6,392 nt of DNA from Phycisphaerales bacterium (GTDB lineage Bacteria > Planctomycetota > Phycisphaerae > Sedimentisphaerales > Anaerobacaceae). The position numbers and the translations under genes were made by a program. The stretch spans positions 1 through 6,392 of the forward strand of contig DSDB01000061.1 in the NCBI GenBank assembly GCA_011057845.1, in the 5' to 3' direction. Within the stretch, counting starts at the first letter, position 1; every line of letters starts with the position of its first letter. This document shows, one piece after another, positions 1 through 5,517 of the stretch. The notes beneath the pieces were generated by a model. The model saw only the letters and a program-made list of their open reading frames with translations. It searched no databases and had not been told where the DNA came from.

Positions 1-12
1 AAGGGTCACCGC

Positions 13-426
13 CTATTTTTTCCGATAAGTGGAAGCCGGGTCAAAGACTCTGTCGGCGACGAATTCGAGCTGTCCTGTGGCGGGGTCCAAAGCCCGATAG
101 AAACAGCTCTGGTAGCCTACATGGCATTGGCCGGAATCGACGCGGACCTTCAGGACGAGGCAGTCCTGGTCGCAATCGACGAGAATCCGCTCGATCCGTT
201 GCATGTGGCCGCTCTCTTCCCCCTTCTTCCAGAGTCTCTTTCGGGAACGGCTGAAATAGACGGCAAACCCGGTTTTTCGCGTCAATTCGAGGGATTCGGC
301 ATTCATATAGGCCACCATCAGGATTTCGCCGGTGTTGGCGTCTTGGGCGATGGCGGGAATCAGCCCGTCCTGGTCGAATCGGGGAGTGAATTGTGTGCCT
401 TCGTTTATGTCCGGGTTATCGCCCAC
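13..426 (-). CDS. hisI: Phosphoribosyl-AMP cyclohydrolase (HisI)
   Basis: HisI opens the adenine ring of phosphoribosyl-AMP in the third step of histidine biosynthesis; it is a cytosolic metal enzyme. From the GTG start the protein is 137 residues, close to the usual monofunctional HisI length. Visible family blocks are FDQDGLIPAIAQD near the N-terminus, then YFSRSRKRLWKKGEESGH, then VDCDQD with the metal-binding aspartates (about D84, D86, D88) and the cysteine ligands (about C85, C101 and C108, the last two in QCHVGYQSCFY). No HisE (phosphoribosyl-ATP pyrophosphatase) domain is fused at the C-terminus. The frame stays open to a TTG at 504, but GTG at 426 has GGAG nine bases upstream (436-439 on this strand), and the 26 extra residues of the longer form match nothing I know of the family. 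The longer form would also overlap the promoter of the divergent gene. No other his gene is in the window. Function is confident; the start is less so. Confidence 0.95.
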   Translation of the reverse strand: MGDNPDINEGTQFTPRFDQDGLIPAIAQDANTGEILMVAYMNAESLELTRKTGFAVYFSRSRKRLWKKGEESGHMQRIERILVDCDQDCLVLKVRVDSGQCHVGYQSCFYRALDPATGQLEFVADRVFDPASTYRKK

Positions 427-463
427 TTTGCGTATCTCCGTTATGGGGTAGCGATTTGCGGTG

Positions 464-492
464 TTGCCAAAGGGGGTTCTACCGGTTATGAT
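464..492 (+). promoter_or_regulatory. Sigma-70-type promoter for the flippase-like gene
   Basis: A -35 box TTGCCA (464-469, five of six matches to TTGACA) and a -10 box TATGAT (487-492, five of six to TATAAT) are separated by exactly 17 bases. It lies in the gap between the divergent hisI and the plus-strand membrane protein gene. Transcription would begin near 498-501, leaving a leader of only a few bases before the ATG at 505. This fits the lack of a ribosome-binding site there. This is prediction from sequence only, and the organism's sigma factor preferences are unknown. Confidence 0.5.
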
Positions 493-504
493 TGGAAAAA
501 ACAA

Positions 505-1572
505 ATGCTTTTGGGGATTAAGTCGTTGGCCGACGGCCGTAAATCAGCCAGGACCCGGTACATATCGCTGTTCTTGCGAGCGTCCGTGGCCATTGCTGCG
601 CTGGTATGGGTGTTCTGGGGCCAGGACTGGAGGGAGCTTGCTAAAGTCTTTACCAGACTTACGTTAGGTTATTTCCTATTGAGTCTTGGGATATTCGGGT
701 CGGCCCAGTTCCTGCTTGGGTGGCGGTGGTGGTGGCTACTGCGGGCGCAGGAGATTCATATTGCCTTTCCGTCAGTGGTGCGGCTGCACTTTCTTGGGTT
801 GTTCTACAACAACTTCATGCCGGGGTCGGTCGGTGGAGATCTCTTGCGGATGTGGTATGTGGCCAAGCATACCGAAAAGAAACTGGAAGCGGCCGTGAGC
901 GTGTTCGTGGACCGCGTGGTCGGCCTTGGGGGGATGCTGGTGATCGCAACCTTCTGCTATCTGGCGTTCATGCACGGGCAAGATGTGTTGGCGGTGTCGC
1001 GGATCGGCGGCGGTCCGGGGGCATTACTCGCCAGGCACGGGTGGACTCTGGTGTGGGTCCTGGGGGGTATCGTGGCGGCGATGGTGGCTCTGGGGGCAGC
1101 CAAGCCGGGTCGGCGGCTACTGAAACGGCTGTTCCACGCTGTCGCGGTGCACGGCCACAGGCTGGCTCGCGAGGTAAGCACATCCGTGGCGGTGTACTGT
1201 AGAAGCCCTCTGACCGTGTTCTGGACGCTGACCCTGACGATTCTCCTGCAGACGATGGTGATCGGGTCGTTCTGGGTGCTCGGGGTCGACCTGAAGGTGG
1301 ACGCTCCTGCACGGTACTACTTTGTGTTTTTCCCGCTGGTTTGGGTGGTGGGTGCGATTCCGGTGAGTATTGCCGGCATCGGGATTCTAGAGGGGGGGCT
1401 GGTGGTGCTGTTTACGCGGTTTGCAGGCGTCGAGGCAAGGGAAGTCCTGGCACTGGCACTATGTCAGCGCTTCATCTGGATGCTGGCGTCGCTTCCAGGG
1501 GCAGCGGTGCATCTGTTTGGGGCGCACCTGCCGAAAGACTTTTTCGTTGACGCTCCTAATCCTCTGGACTAG
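505..1572 (+). CDS. Flippase-like integral membrane protein (LPG synthase TM domain, UPF0104)
   Basis: A 355-residue polytopic membrane protein of the family annotated as lysylphosphatidylglycerol synthase transmembrane region or 'flippase-like domain' (AglD/MprF-N type). Hydrophobic segments lie at roughly 20-38, 54-78, 142-157, 178-197, 236-261, 271-303 and 312-340. Family signatures are the YNNFMPGSVGGDLLRMW block at about 101-117, VDRVVGL at 135-141 and the glycine-rich PVSIAGIGILEGG at about 286-298. The catalytic cytosolic GNAT-fold domain of full-length MprF is absent, so it is unlikely to make lysyl-phosphatidylglycerol by itself. Family members are thought to move or present lipids or lipid-linked sugars, but the substrate cannot be told here. 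ATG 505 is chosen because the frame upstream of it is antisense to hisI. It has no Shine-Dalgarno and sits just after a promoter; TTG 526 is an alternative start. The next gene begins 98 bases later and may be transcribed separately. Confidence 0.85.
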   Translation: MLLGIKSLADGRKSARTRYISLFLRASVAIAALVWVFWGQDWRELAKVFTRLTLGYFLLSLGIFGSAQFLLGWRWWWLLRAQEIHIAFPSVVRLHFLGLFYNNFMPGSVGGDLLRMWYVAKHTEKKLEAAVSVFVDRVVGLGGMLVIATFCYLAFMHGQDVLAVSRIGGGPGALLARHGWTLVWVLGGIVAAMVALGAAKPGRRLLKRLFHAVAVHGHRLAREVSTSVAVYCRSPLTVFWTLTLTILLQTMVIGSFWVLGVDLKVDAPARYYFVFFPLVWVVGAIPVSIAGIGILEGGLVVLFTRFAGVEAREVLALALCQRFIWMLASLPGAAVHLFGAHLPKDFFVDAPNPLD

Positions 1573-1670
1573 ATTATGGTATTTGGGTTCTGCCGAGGCT
1601 GTATGGTGTTTCAATACTGGAAAGGCCGTTTTTGCGCCGGCATTGTCGTTATGACCCCACCGTGTAGAGT

Positions 1671-2507
1671 ATGAGCCTGACAAAACACCTTAAGAGTTAC
1701 TTTCTGCGGGGACTGGCGGTCCTGTTGCCGACGATCCTGACGGTTTGGATTTTCGTCTGGGCGTTCATTTTCATCCAGAAGAGTATCAGTGTTCACATCA
1801 ACCGTGGGCTGGTTCGAATCATGGTTCTGGCGGCGGAGGACCGCCTGACGGTTCCACAAGAGAAGATCGAGTCCTACCTGCTGGCGACGAAACCTGAGCT
1901 GCGAGGCAATCCGGGGGAGCTGGCGATTCATGCGAAGCGGCCGGAGGTCCGTCGGCGGGCCCTGGTCGAGCATCTGGAGCAGACGTGGGTTCACGGTCCT
2001 GGGGCGATCGCCGGCTTTGTCATAGCGGTCGTGAGCGTTTGCGTCTTAGGGGCGATCCTGGCAAGCGTGGTGGGGCGGGCGCTGTGGCGGACGGTGGACC
2101 GTTTCATCATGAACGCACCGGTGCTAAGGCGGGTATACCCCTACATCAAGCAGGTAACGGACTTTCTGTTGACGCAGGAGGAAGAGCAAGGCAAACTGTT
2201 CTCGCGTGTGGTGGCCGTTGAGTATCCGCGGAAGGGGGTCTGGTCGATTGGTCTGGCGACCGGAGCGGGGCTGAAGAAGGTCAATGACAGTGTGCAGAAG
2301 GAGTTCCTGACGGTGCTGATACCGAACTCTCCGACGCCGCTGACGGGTTATGTGGTTCTGGTTCCAAAGGAGCAGACGCTGGCGCTGGATATCAGTATTG
2401 AAGAAGCGTTTCGGTTTATTATCACGGCCGGCGTGGTGGTGCCTTTGGGCCAAGGGGTTGGTTCTCTGCCGGGCGCCGGCGAGCCGTTGGGTTCGGGCCC
2501 GCAGTGA
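1671..2507 (+). CDS. DUF502 family membrane protein with enlarged loop
   Basis: A 278-residue protein of the DUF502 family (PF04367), whose function is not established. It has a short basic N-terminus, a first membrane segment at about 13-36 (starting FLRGLAVLLPTILTVW), a second at about 110-135, then the conserved soluble part: NAPVLRRVYPYIKQV (148-162), VEYPRKGVWSIGLATG (183-198), VLIPNSPTPLTGYVVLVPKE (215-234) and ISIEEAFRFIITAGVVVP (241-258). These match the family core closely. The loop between the two membrane segments is about 70 residues, much longer than in ordinary members, where I expect roughly 20-30. It is charged (residues about 44-108, including KRPEVRRR). The C-terminal tail is Gly/Pro-rich and probably disordered. 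The ribosome site before the ATG is weak (GTAGAG directly upstream). It ends 32 bases before hpf, so it may be the first gene of that operon. Confidence 0.88.
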   Translation: MSLTKHLKSYFLRGLAVLLPTILTVWIFVWAFIFIQKSISVHINRGLVRIMVLAAEDRLTVPQEKIESYLLATKPELRGNPGELAIHAKRPEVRRRALVEHLEQTWVHGPGAIAGFVIAVVSVCVLGAILASVVGRALWRTVDRFIMNAPVLRRVYPYIKQVTDFLLTQEEEQGKLFSRVVAVEYPRKGVWSIGLATGAGLKKVNDSVQKEFLTVLIPNSPTPLTGYVVLVPKEQTLALDISIEEAFRFIITAGVVVPLGQGVGSLPGAGEPLGSGPQ

Positions 2508-2528
2508 TTTACAGGATACGGTTGTTGA

Positions 2529-2539
2529 TAAGGAGGTGA
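2529..2539 (+). promoter_or_regulatory. Near-perfect Shine-Dalgarno sequence of hpf
   Basis: TAAGGAGGTGA is an 11-base exact complement of the usual bacterial 16S rRNA 3' end. Only three bases separate AGGAGG from the ATG at 2540, which is tighter than normal, whereas the adjacent in-frame TTG at 2543 sits at a standard six-base spacing. It is by far the strongest ribosome site in the window that lies close to a gene start, and it implies high translation of hpf. Confidence 0.8.
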
Positions 2540-2854
2540 ATGTTGCTTTTCACGATTACGGGCAAGCACGTGGATATCACGGAGGCCATCCGGGCGCATG
2601 CGGCGGACAAGACGGCGAAACTGCCCAAGTACTATGACAGCCTGACGGAGGTGGACGTCATAGTCGAGAGCGGCAAGGGCGGGAACGTCGAGGTGGAGAT
2701 TATCGCCAAAGCAAAGCGAAGCAAGCCCTTTGTGGCCAAGGTGACGGGGCTCGATGCGTATACGTGTATTGATCTGGCGGTGCACAAGCTGGAGGAGCAA
2801 CTGCGTCGAGCGAAGACGAGACAGAGAAACAACAAGCACATTTCAGGGACGTGA
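2540..2854 (+). CDS. hpf: Short ribosome hibernation promoting factor (HPF/RaiA family)
   Basis: HPF binds the 30S subunit at the mRNA/tRNA channel and holds ribosomes inactive when nutrients are short. The 104-residue product has the full N-terminal S30AE fold: FTITGKHVDITEAIRAH at the start, KLPKYYDSLTEVDVIVE with the helix-to-strand boundary, then VEVEIIAKAKRSKPFVAK and DAYTCIDLAVHKLEEQLRRAKTR, the basic C-terminal helix. It lacks the extra C-terminal dimerisation domain of long HPF, so it is the short type, like the E. coli protein of about 95 residues. Starting at TTG 2543 would give M-L-F-T-I-T-G, which aligns residue for residue with the E. coli HPF beginning MQLNITG; ATG 2540 adds one residue. 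The gene is followed 73 bases later by a PtsN-like EIIA, an order reminiscent of the rpoN-hpf-ptsN cluster of Proteobacteria. Confidence 0.93.
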   Translation: MLLFTITGKHVDITEAIRAHAADKTAKLPKYYDSLTEVDVIVESGKGGNVEVEIIAKAKRSKPFVAKVTGLDAYTCIDLAVHKLEEQLRRAKTRQRNNKHISGT

Positions 2855-2927
2855 TAGAAGCCGGCGCGTCGCGGCCGAATCCGGCGGGCGAGCAGGCGTT
2901 TGACAAGACTGGTATTGGGCGTGCAAA

Positions 2928-3404
2928 ATGAAGTTGTCCAACATTTTCTGTTCTGGTGCGTTGGTGCCGGCGTTGGCGTCGGCCGAGCGGGATGCGGTGA
3001 TCCGCGAGTTGGTGACTGCTCTGGACAAGGCGGGCAAGCTGGGCAAGGGGCATCGGGAGGACATCATCAAGGCGGTCATCAAGAGGGAGAATGAGGCAAG
3101 CACGGGGATGGGCAAGGGGATTGCGGTCCCTCACGTGAAGCACCCGGCGGTGAAGAAGGTGGTGGCGGCGCTGGGGTTGTGCAGCCGGGGCATCCACTTC
3201 GCGTCGCTGGATAAGCAGGATGTCCATTCGGTGATCCTGCTGGTGAGCCCGGCGGACGACCCGGACCAGCATCTGCGGGCGATGGAGGCCATTTTCCGGC
3301 ATTTGCAGGCGGAGAAGTTCCGCAAGTTTTTGCGGCAGTGCCAGAGTTCGGAGCAGATCGCGGATCTGCTTCGCGAGGCGGACGACGGTCCGAGCTGGTT
3401 GTGA
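2928..3404 (+). CDS. ptsN: PTS EIIA protein, fructose/nitrogen type (PtsN-like)
   Basis: A stand-alone EIIA domain of the fructose/mannitol/nitrogen class (PF00359), 158 residues, cytosolic. It should accept a phosphoryl group from HPr on His69, in the family block GMGKGIAVPHVKH (60-72). The rest of the fold is visible: an N-terminal LSNIFCSGALVPALASAERDAVIRELV, the strand VAALGLCSRGIHFASLDKQDV, the VILLVSPADDPDQHLRAMEAIFRHLQ region (about 107-132), and a C-terminal helix ending in DLLREAD. A second histidine, His72, lies three residues after the active one, and valine replaces the glycine usual after the catalytic histidine. No EIIB or EIIC is fused or adjacent, which suggests regulation rather than sugar uptake. 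No clear ribosome site precedes ATG 2928; the start rests on the fit to the family N-terminus. The symbol is by analogy with E. coli ptsN; a free fructose-type EIIA cannot be excluded. Confidence 0.88.
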   Translation: MKLSNIFCSGALVPALASAERDAVIRELVTALDKAGKLGKGHREDIIKAVIKRENEASTGMGKGIAVPHVKHPAVKKVVAALGLCSRGIHFASLDKQDVHSVILLVSPADDPDQHLRAMEAIFRHLQAEKFRKFLRQCQSSEQIADLLREADDGPSWL

Positions 3405-3437
3405 GACCAACGCGGGCGTCGTCATCAAAGAGACGCT

Positions 3438-3761
3438 ATGCAGACAGAACAAGATTCTCAGGACGGCACGACCGCCGAAGCGGTGGTCCAGATCAGAAAT
3501 GCCCAGGGTCTGCATATGCGTCCGGCGATGCAGTTTGTTGACATGGCGAGCCGGTATGGATGTGAAGTGACAGTCAGGAACGACCATGGCGAAGTGGACG
3601 GCAAGAGTATCATGGAGATGAGTATGCTGGCGGCGACCTGCGGAACGCGATTGACGATCCGGGCGTCCGGCCCCGGCGCCCGGGATGCGATTGCGGCCCT
3701 GAAAGAGCTTGTTGAGGACAGGATGTTCGATGAGCCGCCCCCCAAGGAGGAGGTGTGCTGA
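3438..3761 (+). CDS. ptsH: Phosphocarrier protein HPr
   Basis: HPr shuttles phosphate from Enzyme I to EIIA proteins. The 107-residue product has the active-site block NAQGLHMRPA with the phosphorylatable His26 followed by Arg28-Pro29, and the second block VDGKSIMEMSML with Ser57 at the position of regulatory Ser46 of B. subtilis HPr. The strand LTIRASGPGARDAIAALKELVE closes the fold. Compared with canonical HPr (85-90 residues, histidine at 15), it has about 11 extra polar residues at the N-terminus and a Pro/Glu-rich tail ending in cysteine. The serine with its KSIM context suggests that an HPr kinase could act on it, but no hprK lies in the window. The ribosome site is weak (AGAGA some bases before the ATG). 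It starts 33 bases after EIIA and ends 16 bases before ptsI. Both an HPr and an NPr role are possible; its position beside PtsN favours a regulatory one. Confidence 0.93.
   Translation: MQTEQDSQDGTTAEAVVQIRNAQGLHMRPAMQFVDMASRYGCEVTVRNDHGEVDGKSIMEMSMLAATCGTRLTIRASGPGARDAIAALKELVEDRMFDEPPPKEEVC
3744..3753 (+). promoter_or_regulatory. Strong Shine-Dalgarno-like sequence upstream of ptsI
   Basis: AAGGAGGAGG lies in the last codons of ptsH (encoding KEE) and matches the anti-Shine-Dalgarno well. It is 24 bases from the ptsI ATG at 3778, too far for ordinary use, and no ATG, GTG or TTG in the ptsI frame lies between. It may slow or retain ribosomes finishing ptsH and so couple the two genes, or may simply be Lys-Glu-Glu codons. 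Confidence 0.35.
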
Positions 3762-3777
3762 GTCTCGGTACAGGCTG

Positions 3778-5517
3778 ATGGAGATCAAAAAGGGCATAGC
3801 CGTTTCGCCGGGTATCTCGATAGCCAAGGCGCTGATTATCGACTCGGAGGAGTATCGCATTCCGCGGCGGACGATCAAGCCGTCGCAGCGGATGGCGGAG
3901 GTGCAGCGCGTCCGCAACGCCTTCCGGGACGCCATCAACGAGTTGACCCAGCTCAAGGCCGAGCAGGAGAATATCCAGGATCGGACGATCAAGGATATCT
4001 TCGCGGTGCACATGCGGTTCCTGCACGACCGGAGCCTCCGCAAGAAGGTCACCGACATGGTCGGCGCCGATTGTGTGACGGCGGAGTATGCGATATCCGC
4101 GACGTTGGGGGAAGTGGCGTCGCATCTGGCCCGCGAGAAGGACGTCTACATCAGTGAGCGGGCGGCGGACATCCGGGATATGGAGCGGCGACTGCTCAAA
4201 CAGTTGCTCGGCAGGAAGCGCGAGGACGTAACCCATCTGCGGGACAAGGTGGTGGTGGTGGCGCGGGAGCTGAGCCCGACCCAGACGGCGGGGTTCGACA
4301 AGGCGTTTGTCAAGGGCATCGCGACGGACGCCGGAGGGCGGACCAGCCACAGCGCGATTGTGGCGCGTTCGTTGGGTATTCCGGCGGTGGTGGCGCTGGA
4401 GAACCTGACGGAGTCGGTTCACGGGGGGGATGTTGTCATCGTGGACGGCAATCGGGGGATCGTGATCGTCAACCCGGATGAGGAGACGATCCAGCAGTAC
4501 GAGCAGTTCGGGCGGGAACTGGCCGAATTCGAGCATCGGCTGGTGGCCCTGAGGGAGCAGCCGGCCGAGACCCGCGACGGCGTCCGGGTGATGTTGCTGG
4601 GGAACATCGAGTTTCCCGACGAGGCCGAATCGGTGCTGGAGCGCGGCGGCGACGGGATCGGCCTGTATCGGACGGAGTTTCTCTATCTAAACCGGTTGAC
4701 GGAACCGACCGAGCACGAACACTATGAGGCGTATTCGACGACGATGAAGGCTTTCGGGGACAAGCCCGTCGTGATCCGGACGATGGACTTGGGCGCCGAC
4801 AAGTACACGCAGCGCAAGCGGATATCGCCGGAGCCGAACCCCTTTCTGGGATTGCGGTCGATACGGTTCTGTCTGCAGAACCTGATGGTGTTCAAGACCC
4901 AGCTCCGCGCGATCCTGCGTGCATCGGCGCTGGGCAAGGTGCGGGTGATGTTCCCGCTGATTACGAATCTTCACGAGTTGATGCAGGCGAAGATGATTCT
5001 GCGGGATGTCATGGAGGATCTCGACGACGAGGGGATCGCCTATGACCGTCGGATCAGGGTGGGGATCATGGTGGAGGCGCCTTCGGCGGCGTTGACGGCC
5101 TCGACGCTGGCTCGGGATGTGGATTTCTTCAGTATTGGGACCAACGATCTGACGCAGTACACGCTGGCGGTCGACCGCGGGAATGAAGCCGTGTCGAACC
5201 TGTATTCCGAGGTGGACCCGGCGGTGTTACGGCTGATCAGGGCCGTCATACAGGATGCGCATAAGGCCCGGATCGCCGTGGGCATCTGCGGGGAAATGGC
5301 CTCGCAGCCGGAACACGTGATGCTGCTCCTGGGGATGGGGATTCGGGTGATGTCGCTGTCGCCGCCGATGATTCCGGAGATCAAGCAGGTGATCCGGTCG
5401 GTGACGCTGGCCGATTGCCATCAGACGGCCCGCAAGGTCCTGAGCATGAGTTCGGAGCGGCAGATCACGAGTTTCCTGCGGAACGCGACTCGCAAGATAC
5501 TGCCCGAGGCGTTCTGA
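3778..5517 (+). CDS. ptsI: PTS Enzyme I (phosphoenolpyruvate-protein phosphotransferase)
   Basis: Enzyme I takes phosphate from phosphoenolpyruvate and passes it to HPr; it is the cytosolic entry point of the PTS. The 579-residue protein has the normal length and domain order: N-terminal KKGIAVSPGISIAKAL, the helical HPr-binding domain (about 30-145), the swivelling phosphohistidine domain with GGRTSHSAIVARSLGIPAVV (active His191), and the C-terminal PEP-binding barrel (about 255-545). Barrel residues expected for catalysis are visible: IGLYRTEFLY (Arg298), DLGADK, NPFLGLRSIR (Arg360), GIMVEAPSA (Glu433), FSIGTNDLTQY (Asn456, Asp457) and GICGEMAS (Cys504, the catalytic acid). There is no N-terminal GAF domain, so it is of the PtsI rather than the PtsP (EINtr) type, although its neighbours look nitrogen-PTS-like. 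The frame is open back to 3709, inside ptsH, but ATG 3778 gives the family N-terminus. The stop overlaps the next start by one base. Confidence 0.97.
   Translation: MEIKKGIAVSPGISIAKALIIDSEEYRIPRRTIKPSQRMAEVQRVRNAFRDAINELTQLKAEQENIQDRTIKDIFAVHMRFLHDRSLRKKVTDMVGADCVTAEYAISATLGEVASHLAREKDVYISERAADIRDMERRLLKQLLGRKREDVTHLRDKVVVVARELSPTQTAGFDKAFVKGIATDAGGRTSHSAIVARSLGIPAVVALENLTESVHGGDVVIVDGNRGIVIVNPDEETIQQYEQFGRELAEFEHRLVALREQPAETRDGVRVMLLGNIEFPDEAESVLERGGDGIGLYRTEFLYLNRLTEPTEHEHYEAYSTTMKAFGDKPVVIRTMDLGADKYTQRKRISPEPNPFLGLRSIRFCLQNLMVFKTQLRAILRASALGKVRVMFPLITNLHELMQAKMILRDVMEDLDDEGIAYDRRIRVGIMVEAPSAALTASTLARDVDFFSIGTNDLTQYTLAVDRGNEAVSNLYSEVDPAVLRLIRAVIQDAHKARIAVGICGEMASQPEHVMLLLGMGIRVMSLSPPMIPEIKQVIRSVTLADCHQTARKVLSMSSERQITSFLRNATRKILPEAF

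Noticed and set aside
121..504. Open plus-strand frame continuous with the flippase-like gene, which would give a 483-residue protein
   Set aside because: This part is antisense to hisI, whose protein matches its family clearly, and the added residues are not membrane-like or family-like. The membrane protein begins naturally at 505.
1618..1637. Another possible sigma-54 element (TGG...TTTTTGC) upstream of the DUF502 gene
   Set aside because: The GG and GC are 13 or 8 bases apart depending on the GG chosen, not the required 10.
1624..1640. Small hairpin (GCCG...CGGC) between the flippase-like gene and the DUF502 gene
   Set aside because: It has four base pairs only, and the T-run lies in the loop rather than after the stem.
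2860..2886. GC-rich inverted repeat (GCCGG...CCGGC) between hpf and the EIIA gene as a terminator
   Set aside because: The stem is only about five base pairs with a long loop and no T-run follows, so it is not a credible terminator.
2909..2926. Sigma-54-like -24/-12 element (CTGG then 10 bases then GC, ending TGCA) just before the EIIA gene
   Set aside because: GG/GC spacing is exact, but several other consensus bases differ and the start point would fall inside the EIIA coding region a few bases after ATG 2928, so it cannot drive the full gene. Chance is likely.
2700..4058. Long minus-strand frame of about 450 residues opposite hpf, EIIA, ptsH and ptsI
   Set aside because: It is Arg/His/Pro/Leu-rich, as expected from antisense of GC-rich genes, and runs across four well-supported genes and their gaps with no family motif.
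3610..4536. Minus-strand frame of about 300 residues opposite ptsH and ptsI
   Set aside because: Same signs of an antisense shadow; the plus strand encodes clear HPr and Enzyme I.
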